Source: Acidobacteriota bacterium
GTDB lineage: Bacteria > Acidobacteriota > UBA6911 > JACQSX01
Length of the DNA stretch: 64,000 nucleotides
Direction of reading: 5' to 3'
NCBI GenBank assembly: GCA_016211105.1
Contig: JACQSX010000036.1
Location: forward strand, 32,758-96,757
A program made the translations under genes and the position numbers. A model generated the notes under the pieces. The model worked only from the letters and a program-made list of their open reading frames with translations. It had not been told where the DNA came from and did no database searches. Of this stretch, positions 28,256-35,939 are shown in pieces. Within the stretch, counting starts at the first letter, position 1. Every line of letters begins with the position of its first letter.

Positions 28256-28304
28256 CAGTCGGCGGAATACGAAGGGCTCAGGGAGCGCATTCTTTCCACA
28301 ATCT
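28185..28304. repeat. Perfect 2 x 60 bp tandem duplication at the nifS-iscU junction
   Basis: Bases 28185-28244 and 28245-28304 are identical; mismatches begin immediately outside. The unit carries the last 16 codons of nifS, its stop and the first codons of iscU. Because 60 is a multiple of three, the duplication adds exactly 20 codons in front of the iscU core and leaves it in frame. Confidence 0.95.
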
Positions 28305-29415
28305 GAGGAAGGACCTCGACCGCACGATCCACATCCTGCTCCGTATTCATGCGGCTTAGGCTGAACCTTAGCGATCCGTGCACGTGATGCTTATCGCGGC
28401 CCAGTGCGATGAGCACATGCGAAGGCTCCAGCGATCCCGATGAGCAGGCAGCTCCGGTAGAAACGGCGATGCCTTCCAGGTCCAGCGAAATCAGAAGTCC
28501 CTCGCCTTCGGTGTGGTCGAAGCTCAAGTTGCAAATGTGGGGCGCGCGGAACTCCGGATGCCCGTTCAGAGTCGTTCCAGGAATCTGCAGAAGATCGCGC
28601 TGCAGGCGGTCTCGCAAGCCTTTCACGTGGGTTTCCATCTCCGGCAGATGCTCCAAGCCCAATTCGGCTGCTTTGCCAAATCCGACAATGCCAGGGACAT
28701 TTTCTGTTCCCGCCCTTCGCTTACGCTCGTGAGAGCCGCCGACCACCAAGGGCTTGAATTGAACCTGTTTTCTCACATAAAGGGCACCAACCCCCTTGGG
28801 GCCATGCAATTTATGTCCGGAAAAAGACGCCAAATCCACCGCGAATGTCTTCATGTCAATGGGGATCTTGCCTAAGGTTTGCACGCAGTCGGAGTGCACC
28901 AAAATTCCGCGCTCGTGAGCGACGGCGCAAATTTCCGCTAACGGTTGTAACGTGCCAATTTCGTTGTTGGCATGCATTACCGTGATTAATATTGTTTGAG
29001 GAGTGATCTCATCGGCCAGCTTCCGCGGGTCCACCAAGCCGGTCGAATCGACCGGAAGATATGTGACTCGAAAACCCTCCTCTTCAAGCGCCTTGCAAGT
29101 ACTCAAGATCGCGGGGTGTTCGATCCGAGTGGTGATGATATGCTGGCCCTTCCCGCGAAGTTGATAAGCCACCCCTCGCACCGCGGTATTGTCCGATTCT
29201 GTTCCGCCGCTGGTAAATATAATCTCCTTAGCGCTCGCGCCTATGAGGATTGCCAGTCTTTCTCTGGCCTCCTCCACGGCGGCTCGCGCCCGCTGTCCGA
29301 AAGTGTGAATGGAGGATGCATTGCCAAAGATTTCAGTGAAGAAAGGCAACATCGCCTCCAGCACATGGGGATCGACAGGAGTGGTGGCAGAATTGTCCAA
29401 ATAAACTGGGGTCAT
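28255..29415 (-). CDS. nifS: Cysteine desulfurase (NifS/IscS)
   Basis: PLP enzyme that takes sulfur from cysteine, about 386 residues from MTPVYLDNSATTPVDPHVLE (six more codons are open upstream). The PLP lysine is in SFSGHKLHGPKGVGALYV. The active-site Cys loop is STGAACSSGSLEPSHVL, a short loop of the NifS/IscS (group I) type. HANNEIGTLQPL is another hallmark. It forms an operon with the scaffold gene downstream. The last codons lie within the tandem duplication. Confidence 0.93.
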   Translation of the reverse strand: MTPVYLDNSATTPVDPHVLEAMLPFFTEIFGNASSIHTFGQRARAAVEEARERLAILIGASAKEIIFTSGGTESDNTAVRGVAYQLRGKGQHIITTRIEHPAILSTCKALEEEGFRVTYLPVDSTGLVDPRKLADEITPQTILITVMHANNEIGTLQPLAEICAVAHERGILVHSDCVQTLGKIPIDMKTFAVDLASFSGHKLHGPKGVGALYVRKQVQFKPLVVGGSHERKRRAGTENVPGIVGFGKAAELGLEHLPEMETHVKGLRDRLQRDLLQIPGTTLNGHPEFRAPHICNLSFDHTEGEGLLISLDLEGIAVSTGAACSSGSLEPSHVLIALGRDKHHVHGSLRFSLSRMNTEQDVDRAVEVLPQIVERMRSLSPSYSAD

Positions 29416-29451
29416 CGTTTGTCGCAAGATCACACTTTCATACTCACACTC

Positions 29452-29480
29452 AGTATAATGTTTTGTTTTGAGGGCATCAA
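29452..29480 (-). promoter_or_regulatory. Sigma70-type promoter for nifS-iscU
   Basis: On the minus strand TTGATG, a 17-base spacer and TATACT form a good sigma70 promoter about 35 bases before the nifS start region. It lies in the divergent spacer with the SAM hydrolase gene. Confidence 0.6.
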
Positions 29481-29481
29481 C

Positions 29482-29513
29482 TTAGCACCTCGATTTATGA
29501 ACCGAGGTACTAA
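29482..29513. promoter_or_regulatory. Inverted repeat in divergent spacer
   Basis: TTAGCACCTCG (29482-29492) and CGAGGTACTAA (29503-29513) are an 11-bp inverted repeat with one mismatch and a 10-base centre. It abuts the -35 of the nifS promoter and could be an operator for an Fe-S or other regulator. It is not followed by a T tract. Confidence 0.4.
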
Positions 29514-29590
29514 GGGGCTAGACTGACTGAGTGAAGATGAACAACCAAAGTGGTTTCTTATTCTTCGTTCTTAACTCTTAACTCCACCCA

Positions 29591-30376
29591 ATGCGTCCAC
29601 TGATTACACTGATTACTGATTTTGGGCTACGCGAGTACTTTGTAGGTGCAATGAAGGGGGCTATGTTCTCGATCCACCTGGGCGTGGAGATTGTGGACAT
29701 TTCACATCAAGTTAATTCGCACGATATCCTGGAGGCCGCTTTCACGCTGCGTTGCGCATATTCCGCCTTCCCTGCCCGCACCATTCATGTGGTCGTCGTT
29801 GATCCGGGCGTGGGGTCCAAGAGGCGGGCCATCATCGTAGCGACTTCAAACTACTATTTCGTCGGTCCTGACAATGGTGTCTTCTCGCTGATTTATGAAG
29901 CGGAGGCGGTGGAGCGAGTCGTCTCCATTACCGCGGAGCATTATTTCCGAAAGCCGTTGAGTAACACTTTCCACGGAAGGGATATCTTTGGCCCTGTGGC
30001 TGCGTGGATCAGCAAGGGGATTGAGATCGGGAAATTCGGAGAGGATATTTCCGACTACGTGAAATTGACGCCTCCTAAGGTGAAAAAGATGGCGGAGGGC
30101 GCCGTCCAGGGGATGGTGCTGCACATTGACAAATTCGGCAATTTGATTACCAATATCGCTCCTTGTGATCTGGCAGGGGTAAAATCGGCGGTCAAGTTTG
30201 CCGTTGCCGGGAGGGAAGTTCCGGGTCTGGTCCGGAACTATTCAGAAGGCGCTCCAGGCCAGCCGTTCGCGCTGGTAGGAAGCGCCGGGTTTTATGAGAT
30301 CAGTGCCTTGAAGGATTCTGCTGCCAAGCTGTTGCAAGCGCACCGCGGCGATGAAGTCATGGTCCGTTGGAGCTAG
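29591..30376 (+). CDS. SAM hydroxide adenosyltransferase (DUF62 family)
   Basis: 261 residues. The family begins LITLITDFGLREYFVGAMKG and continues with IVDISHQVNSHDILEAAF, VVVVDPGVGSKRRAI, YFVGPDNGVFSLI, TFHGRDIFGPVAAW and IDKFGNLITNI. These match the fluorinase/chlorinase-like DUF62 enzymes that use water or hydroxide to split S-adenosylmethionine into adenosine and methionine. Halogenation is not expected. Single gene, divergent from nifS. Confidence 0.92.
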   Translation: MRPLITLITDFGLREYFVGAMKGAMFSIHLGVEIVDISHQVNSHDILEAAFTLRCAYSAFPARTIHVVVVDPGVGSKRRAIIVATSNYYFVGPDNGVFSLIYEAEAVERVVSITAEHYFRKPLSNTFHGRDIFGPVAAWISKGIEIGKFGEDISDYVKLTPPKVKKMAEGAVQGMVLHIDKFGNLITNIAPCDLAGVKSAVKFAVAGREVPGLVRNYSEGAPGQPFALVGSAGFYEISALKDSAAKLLQAHRGDEVMVRWS

Positions 30377-30411
30377 TGTCGACGATTCCTGATCTTGGGC
30401 AAAGGAATTCT

Positions 30412-31284
30412 TCACATGGGAAATAACGTGAGGTCTCCTGCTCGCGCAAATGGTCTGAGCTCTGGATAGCGGTTGAGCAAAGTTTTCGGTACTGTGACTT
30501 TCTTTCCTGTGACCATGCTTTTCAGTTCGAGAGCGTTTGTGGCAGCTTGTGCATTGCGGTGGTTGTTCAGGATCACGTAGGTATTCCGCGATCTCTCAGC
30601 GATGGCCGTGATTAATTCCCGCGCTTCAGCCAGCTCTTCCGTGCTGTACAGATAGTCATAGCGTTCGTTTACGTCCGCTTCTTCTCGAAACCAATTCCGG
30701 TAATTTCGACCATGCATCCGAAAATAGCTGTCCGTAGCGGTCACGATGGCTGTGGGGCGCAATGACTTGCCGATCAAGGGCTGATCAATATTGCAGAAGC
30801 CCACGTTCATCGATCGCAGGAACTCAAACGTAGATGGATGGTTCCAAGAGTCGTGCCGCACTTCCAGTACCAGAGGATAGGCGCGCAGACGATGTGTTAA
30901 GCGAGCCACGTACTCCCGTTGTTGATCCTCGTTTTTAAAAGACCAGGGGAATTGGAGAAGGACGGCTGCAAGCTTGGACGCGACGGAAAGAGGCTCCAGG
31001 GTGCGACAAAACAGGTCCAAATCGTCTTCGTTGTAGTCCCGATCGTGAGTGAATTTCCGCCAGGCCTTGGCCGTGAACTTGAAGCGTGGGTTCACAGAAA
31101 CGCGTTCCACCCACCTGTTGACAACTTCGGGAACCGGAAGATGGTAAAAGGTGCTGTTGATCTCGACCACCTCGAAGTATTGCGCCGTGAACGCAAGCGC
31201 GTCGAATGCTTTTCCCCTCTTGCCAGGGTAGAAAACGCCGTCCCAGTCACGATACGTCCAACCGGCGGGACCAAAATAAATCAT
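30412..31284 (-). CDS. DUF72 family protein
   Basis: 290 residues. Motifs are YFGPAGWTYRDWDGVFYPG, FEVVEINSTFYHLPVPE, FTAKAWRKFTHDR, AVLLQFPWSFKNE, LEVRHDSWNHPSTFEFL, CNIDQPLIG, YFRMHGRNYRNW and YVILNNHRNAQA, all typical of DUF72 TIM-barrel-like proteins. No biochemical role is established. Its 5' end lies against the start of the divergent TetR-region spacer. Confidence 0.9.
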   Translation of the reverse strand: MIYFGPAGWTYRDWDGVFYPGKRGKAFDALAFTAQYFEVVEINSTFYHLPVPEVVNRWVERVSVNPRFKFTAKAWRKFTHDRDYNEDDLDLFCRTLEPLSVASKLAAVLLQFPWSFKNEDQQREYVARLTHRLRAYPLVLEVRHDSWNHPSTFEFLRSMNVGFCNIDQPLIGKSLRPTAIVTATDSYFRMHGRNYRNWFREEADVNERYDYLYSTEELAEARELITAIAERSRNTYVILNNHRNAQAATNALELKSMVTGKKVTVPKTLLNRYPELRPFARAGDLTLFPM

Positions 31285-31528
31285 GAGACTTCAACGATCC
31301 AACACGGATCGTCAGGTCTGGATCTGTATATTGCGGTGCAGTTCCTCATATCGGACGTCCATAGCGTATTGTAACGAAGCTGAAAATGAACCTGAAAGGC
31401 CTTTCCTTAGAACAAAACCAATCAGAGCCAAGCCAACCGTCCCGCCTACCACACAGGATGGAACTCGGCAGGGAACCGACATGGCAAGACGGCAGGGGAT
31501 CGAACTGCAGGGCTGCAGGGGATTGAAC
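31285..31528. other. Spacer upstream of the TetR operon promoter
   Basis: No gene is recognisable. An open frame on the plus strand runs into tetR but lacks a ribosome site before the tetR ATG, and its composition is unlike a protein. Confidence 0.5.
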
Positions 31529-31577
31529 TTGACAAAGGGCAGAAGAACACCTATATTAATTGTACCAACTAGTCGGT
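31529..31577 (+). promoter_or_regulatory. Strong promoter with overlapping TetR-type operator
   Basis: TTGACA (31529-31534), a 17-base spacer and TATATT (31552-31557) form a near-consensus sigma70 promoter. Seven bases downstream lies ACCAACTAGTCGGT (31564-31577), a 14-bp near-palindrome with two mismatched positions. Its shape fits the operator of a TetR regulator, placed where binding would block transcription start. It probably mediates autoregulation of the tetR-sigma-anti-sigma operon. Confidence 0.7.
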
Positions 31578-31591
31578 TTGGGAAGGGTTTC

Positions 31592-32227
31592 ATGTCGGCA
31601 AAGCGAGATCACATTATCGAAGTAGCGTCGGAACTCGTTCATATCAAAGGGTTTAATAATACCTCAGTAGAGGATATTCTCCATCGGAGTGGATTAAAGA
31701 AGGGGAATTTCTATTTTTATTTCAAGAGCAAGGAAGAGTTGGGATTTGCGGTATTGGAGCACCAGATTGAACAATTTCGCCGGCACTGCCTCTCTCCCAT
31801 ACTGGAATCGGACGACACAGGCTTTGGCAAGCTGGTGCGCATCCTCGATGCGCTGGAGACGGAGCAATCCAAGACGAACTGTCAAGGCGGCTGTCTGTTT
31901 GGAAACATGGCTCTAGAGCTGAGTGACGTACATGAAGGCTTTCGGAAGAAGTTACAACAGATCTTCGCAGGGATCGTCGAATTGTTTTATCGATTGCTTC
32001 AGGAAGCTTCCCCCGATCTCAAGGAGGGGGTCAATCTGCGTGAAGTTTCTCAATTTATTGTGGCCGGAATCGAAGGTGGCATCATGTTGGCTAAGGTCCA
32101 CAGAAATATCTCTCCGATGCGGCAATGTGTGCGTCAGCTAAAGAATTACCTCAACGCGCTGCGACGTAGGGGGCAAACGCCAATTGGTATTCCCAACCGG
32201 CCTTCGGAACGAGGGATGCTGCAATGA
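31592..32227 (+). CDS. TetR family transcriptional regulator
   Basis: 211 residues from ATG 31592. The N-terminal helix-turn-helix reads HIIEVASELVHIKGFNNTSV and ILHRSGLKKGNFYFYFKSKE, typical TetR. The ligand domain includes QGGCLFGNMALELSD, a pattern seen in TetR_C members close to the AcrR/YdeS type. It is followed by an ECF sigma gene with a 4-base overlap (ATGA), which links a ligand sensor directly to a sigma factor. Confidence 0.9.
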   Translation: MSAKRDHIIEVASELVHIKGFNNTSVEDILHRSGLKKGNFYFYFKSKEELGFAVLEHQIEQFRRHCLSPILESDDTGFGKLVRILDALETEQSKTNCQGGCLFGNMALELSDVHEGFRKKLQQIFAGIVELFYRLLQEASPDLKEGVNLREVSQFIVAGIEGGIMLAKVHRNISPMRQCVRQLKNYLNALRRRGQTPIGIPNRPSERGMLQ

Positions 32228-32895
32228 AAAGTCAAAGCGTCAACAAGAACTCCATTGATTTTGGAACAGCGCTGGATCGGGAAAGAATACTCGTGCAGAG
32301 GATCAAAGACGGGGATGAAAGGGCCTTGGACGAGTTGATCCAGCACTATGGCGGCAAGATCTATTATTTGGCGCTGCAATATACCAAGAATCCCCAGGAT
32401 GCCGAAGAAGTGCTGCAAGATGTCTTCCTGAAGGTCTTTCGCAGGATCGATACGTTTCGCGCCGTAGCCCGATTGTCTCCTTGGCTGTATAAAATTGCAG
32501 TGAACACTTCGCTGATGAAGTTGAGGGAACAGAAGAAACACCACGTCGCATCCACCATTTCACTGGAAGATTGGATGCCGGCAGGCAGTACGGAGCCTGG
32601 TGACAATTCCCCCGAGCCTCAATCGAAGGATTGGTCGGCGAACGCAGAAGATGCGCTCGTACGCAGAGAAATCCGGCAAACAGTGCGACGCGCGATCGGC
32701 AAGCTACCCAAACCTTACAGGACCGTGGTACAACTACGGGACCTCGACGGTTTTTCCCTGGAGGAAATTAGCGACATTCTGCAGATTTCGGTTCCAGCAG
32801 TTAAATCCAGACTGCACCGAGCCCGTCTAATTATTCACAAGACCATCAGTAGATTCATGTCCCAGCAGGAGAGGAAACGCTCTTTGGCTCACTAA
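32224..32895 (+). CDS. ECF (RpoE-type) sigma factor
   Basis: 223 residues. Region 2 reads LIQHYGGKIYYLALQYTKNP with DAEEVLQDVFLKVFRRIDTF. Region 4 reads AIGKLPKPYRTVVQLRDLDG and FSLEEISDILQISVPAVKSR. No extra domains are present. It starts inside the tetR stop codon. The next gene encodes a zinc-finger protein of the anti-sigma type, so the pair probably forms a releasable sigma/anti-sigma complex. Confidence 0.92.
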   Translation: MKSQSVNKNSIDFGTALDRERILVQRIKDGDERALDELIQHYGGKIYYLALQYTKNPQDAEEVLQDVFLKVFRRIDTFRAVARLSPWLYKIAVNTSLMKLREQKKHHVASTISLEDWMPAGSTEPGDNSPEPQSKDWSANAEDALVRREIRQTVRRAIGKLPKPYRTVVQLRDLDGFSLEEISDILQISVPAVKSRLHRARLIIHKTISRFMSQQERKRSLAH

Positions 32896-32961
32896 AAACT
32901 TGAATCTGCGGCAGCGGGTCGGGCATCATTTAGCACGGGAGGAAAAAGGGTCGATCCCGTG

Positions 32962-33213
32962 ATGGAATGCAAGGAGGTCGTAGATTTATTGATCGACTAT
33001 CTGGAGCACCGTCTGACTCCGCTGGAGCACAAGGAGATCGAAGCGCACTTTGAAGCTTGTGCAGAGTGCCAGACATTCTTGCGTACTTACAACTCCACGG
33101 TGACGCTCATCCGAGATTTGCGTCAAGACAAAATCCAAATACCGGAGCCGGTCAAGGAGCGGCTGCAGGAGTTCCTCAAGCAGCATCGATCGGACCGAAC
33201 CTATGTCCAGTGA
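32962..33213 (+). CDS. Zinc-finger (zf-HC2) anti-sigma factor
   Basis: 83 residues, soluble. MECKEVVDLLIDYLEHRLTP and then AHFEACAECQTFLRTY carry the C...H...C-x2-C pattern of the zf-HC2 anti-sigma domain. There is no membrane helix, so it would be a cytoplasmic ZAS-type regulator, possibly redox-sensitive. A GGAGG-containing ribosome site lies upstream of the start, and a GTG one codon before the ATG is an alternative. Confidence 0.83.
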   Translation: MECKEVVDLLIDYLEHRLTPLEHKEIEAHFEACAECQTFLRTYNSTVTLIRDLRQDKIQIPEPVKERLQEFLKQHRSDRTYVQ

Positions 33214-33329
33214 GGGTGACGAACGGTCTGTTCGACGAGGGCGTAGGCGCGGTGGTGGACGCAGACGGCCTTTCATGAGCGGTCAGGATATCAAAGGCAC
33301 CGGGCAGAAGAACTTCGCGAGTCATATCT

Positions 33330-34193
33330 TTATCGTGTACATACTTCCTGGATCGGGCACATCGCGCACTTAAGCGGATTGTGCTTGGCTGGGCAGCCCC
33401 GCATGATTCCCAAGTGACAAAGGGCGAAGTCGTACCGCACCGGATCTCTTGAATCGAGCAACCGCAGCGTGGCCGTCATCTCAAGAGCCATTTTCCATCC
33501 AATGGTGGTGCGCTTGGTCAAGCCAATATACTGCCCAATGCGGGCAATATGAGTGTCCACCGGCAATACCAGTTGGCGCGGCTCGACCTCCTTCCACACG
33601 CGAAAATCGACGGGTCCAGGGCGGACCATCCAACGCAGAAACAGGTTCATTCGCTTGCAGGCACTTCCGGACGCCGGGGAAGGAAGAAGAAAACGCACAC
33701 CCGCCTCTGCCGGCAGGCCCTTGTTGCGCCGGTAGATTTCCGGCGGTACCCGCGCAAGGAGATTTTCTACAAAGCGGCACAAACCTTCTTCAATGGTTGT
33801 AGCTTTCGGGTTGTGAGCCGCCAGAAATAGATTCTGGAGGTTTCCGAATTCTTTCAGTGCTCGCTGCAGCGCCAGGCACAGCGCAATGATATCGCGGCCG
33901 GTATTAAAACGATGGTAAAACGACTGTAGAGAGTGGGCATCACATTCCGAGAAAGAACGGATGTAGCGGTAAGGACTCGCGCCCAGCAATCCAAACAGCC
34001 ATTCAAGAGTTTTCAAAATCTGCGCGACGTTTCCGTAGGCAAATGCTGCGGCAAACAAGGCGGCAATCTCACGATCCCGGTCATCGGAAAATCGATACGC
34101 AAATTGGACTGGGTCTTGCGACAGATGGGCCTCGTAATGAAAATTCTCAAAATAGTTGTCGAGCACGGTCTTCAAGCTAGCGTTACATTTCAT
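33330..34193 (-). CDS. TIGR02757 (DUF2400) family protein
   Basis: 288 residues from MKCNASLKTVLDNYFENFHY; the frame is open 26 codons further up. Family marks are DPVQFAYRFSDDRDREIAAL, AFAYGNVAQILKTLEWLF, RFLLPSPASGSACKRMNLFL, RWMVRPGPVDFRVW and VLPVDTHIARIG. Near the end CPAKHNPLKCAMCPIQEVC has the Cys-x8-Cys-x2-Cys-x5-Cys spacing expected of an Fe-S cluster in HhH-GPD proteins. A role in nucleic acid binding is inferred only. Confidence 0.88.
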   Translation of the reverse strand: MKCNASLKTVLDNYFENFHYEAHLSQDPVQFAYRFSDDRDREIAALFAAAFAYGNVAQILKTLEWLFGLLGASPYRYIRSFSECDAHSLQSFYHRFNTGRDIIALCLALQRALKEFGNLQNLFLAAHNPKATTIEEGLCRFVENLLARVPPEIYRRNKGLPAEAGVRFLLPSPASGSACKRMNLFLRWMVRPGPVDFRVWKEVEPRQLVLPVDTHIARIGQYIGLTKRTTIGWKMALEMTATLRLLDSRDPVRYDFALCHLGIMRGCPAKHNPLKCAMCPIQEVCTR

Positions 34194-34399
34194 GCGTCGC
34201 CGCTTCGCGAAATCAACGGCGTCGCGCTCACCGCAAACGCCACCGTAATTATGAGACATGACACCAACCATGGTTGGCCATTGGATCGATCAAAGCCCCG
34301 TCCCTTCTTTCATATTGTGGCGCTGAGTTACGGAATGCGGGTTGCGCTGCCAAGTTTCTTCTCAATCCGAAATCCGTATTCCGTGATCCCCAATCCGAT

Positions 34400-35179
34400 T
34401 TACGGCGTCAACATGACGCCGTACTCTTGCAGCAAGTCCTTGAATTCTTGCGTCTGCCTTAGCTTGTCAAATCCCTTATCTTTCTTGAGCCTTTCGAAAT
34501 CCTCGAAGCCGCCGGAGAGCGCCTTTCTCAGGAAGTCGATCGCCAGTTTCTCCTCGTCCTGTTCTGCGTACACTCGAGCCAAAAAGTAATAGCGGTTGCT
34601 GTCGTTGAATTGCACCGAGGCCGATTGGACGCCGATCCCCCCTTGCCGCTCCATAACTTGCGGATCCAGCGTGAGGGCTCGCCGTAGGGCAGCCATCGCT
34701 TTATCGACCTCGTTTCTTTCAAGGTGGGCATTTGCGAGATTGAGGTGAAAGAAGGCGATCCCGGGGTTGAAATTGATGGCATGCTGGAAGTTCTTGATCG
34801 CAGAAGCGGGCCTTCGCCGCAGTAGGTCGATGGTTCCCAACGTGTTATAGCCAAAGGCGTACCTCCGGTTGAGCGCAATGCTCCTGTTGATCGCATCCAG
34901 CGCACGATCGTAGTAGTTCAATTTAGTATAGGCGATGGCCAGCTTGTTATAGATAACCTCACTGAAGGGATTGAGCTTGGCAGCCTCTAAGTACTTGAGC
35001 AAGGCGGCGTAGTTATCGCCGCGTGCGAGCAGGACGTCACCTTCCCGTACGGCGGCGTTCGCTTTGGCAAGTTCTTCTGCCGGGATCGGAAATTTCTGGA
35101 TACGGGGCAATCGGCCCGCACAACCGCTCACTACCAGGGAAGCCGCGATAAAGATGCCGAGAAACCGATACTTCGACAT
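34400..35179 (-). CDS. TPR-repeat lipoprotein
   Basis: 259 residues. The lipobox is in ASLVVSGCAG (Cys about residue 20), so it should be a lipid-anchored envelope protein. Tetratricopeptide repeats follow, such as NYAALLKYLEAAKLNPFSEV, LNYYDRALDAINRSIALN and RPASAIKNFQHAINFNPGI. The C-terminal part (AEQDEEKLAIDFLRKALSGG) is also TPR-like. It probably scaffolds an envelope complex; partners unknown. Confidence 0.85.
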   Translation of the reverse strand: MSKYRFLGIFIAASLVVSGCAGRLPRIQKFPIPAEELAKANAAVREGDVLLARGDNYAALLKYLEAAKLNPFSEVIYNKLAIAYTKLNYYDRALDAINRSIALNRRYAFGYNTLGTIDLLRRRPASAIKNFQHAINFNPGIAFFHLNLANAHLERNEVDKAMAALRRALTLDPQVMERQGGIGVQSASVQFNDSNRYYFLARVYAEQDEEKLAIDFLRKALSGGFEDFERLKKDKGFDKLRQTQEFKDLLQEYGVMLTP

Positions 35180-35413
35180 ATTTTCGCCCGCCTCATTTTT
35201 ATTCTATTTCCAAAATGTGACTTGGTAAATGAACGATTTCGCGGTTTCGCAAGGGCGGGACGGTATCCGGTATCGTCGGGATAGTCTTTGCCGGAGAAGT
35301 GAATTGACGTAAGTGGCGGAAACTGTTGAAGAAAATAGAGTTGGGGCGTGCGCCGAAAAAAATTTTAGAACTTATTTCGTGAAATTGAATCAAATGCATT
35401 GTGAATCTCCTGT

Positions 35414-35447
35414 GATGTGACACAAATGATGTGGCACAAAAAATGCG
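35414..35447 (+). promoter_or_regulatory. Direct repeat with a possible sigma54-type promoter
   Basis: GATGTGACACAAA (35414-35426) and GATGTGGCACAAA (35428-35440) repeat with a 14-base period. The second repeat continues as TGGCAC-AAAAA-ATGC, which gives the GG-N10-GC spacing of sigma54 (-24/-12) promoters, with one departure from TTGC. No upstream activator site was found. This remains a weak call. Confidence 0.35.
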
Positions 35448-35479
35448 TTTGCACGGCAGCATGGAAAGGAGACAAGGCG

Positions 35480-35890
35480 ATGTCCACAGGCAAGAAGGTC
35501 CAACTCCAGAAGTATCGTCAGCACTTGCAGAAGGTGCGCGAAGAGATTATCGCCAAGATGCAGCGCGCTACAAGTAATGGCCGCGAGGTAAGAATCTCTG
35601 CTGAGCCTAGCGACAGCGGTGACTTGGCTCTCAGTAGTTATATGAAGGAATTTCTGTACAAACTAAACGAAGTCGAACGGTGCCGGTTTCTCGAGATCGA
35701 AACGGCTCTCGAACGCATCCGCGAAGGGTCTTACGGCCAATGCGTGGACTGCGGTAGCCCACTTCCGATCAAACGTCTGGAGGTTCTTCCTTGGGCGTCT
35801 CGTTGTACTGCTTGTCAAGAGAAACTTGAACAACTGCAGCAAGAAGAAGAGGCGGAAAGAGGCGACCAGGAAGAAGCAGCAAATTTCTGA
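35480..35890 (+). CDS. DksA/TraR-family zinc-finger protein
   Basis: 136 residues from ATG 35480, which follows a GGAAAGGAGAC ribosome site. An N-terminal coiled-coil (LQKYRQHLQKVREEIIAKMQ) is followed by GDLALSSYMKEFL. The four-Cys finger is GQCVDCGSPLPIKRL with RCTACQEKLEQ. The tip acidic pair of DksA is not obvious, so its effect on RNA polymerase is uncertain. It sits ahead of the CcdA-thioredoxin gene on the same strand. Confidence 0.88.
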   Translation: MSTGKKVQLQKYRQHLQKVREEIIAKMQRATSNGREVRISAEPSDSGDLALSSYMKEFLYKLNEVERCRFLEIETALERIREGSYGQCVDCGSPLPIKRLEVLPWASRCTACQEKLEQLQQEEEAERGDQEEAANF

Positions 35891-35939
35891 AGCGCAAGTG
35901 TTTGCTCTCGGGCATGCAACATGAGAGGATAGCAGTGAG

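Noticed and set aside
31283..31591. 103-codon extension upstream of tetR
   Set aside because: A near-consensus promoter lies within it, just before the ATG at 31592.
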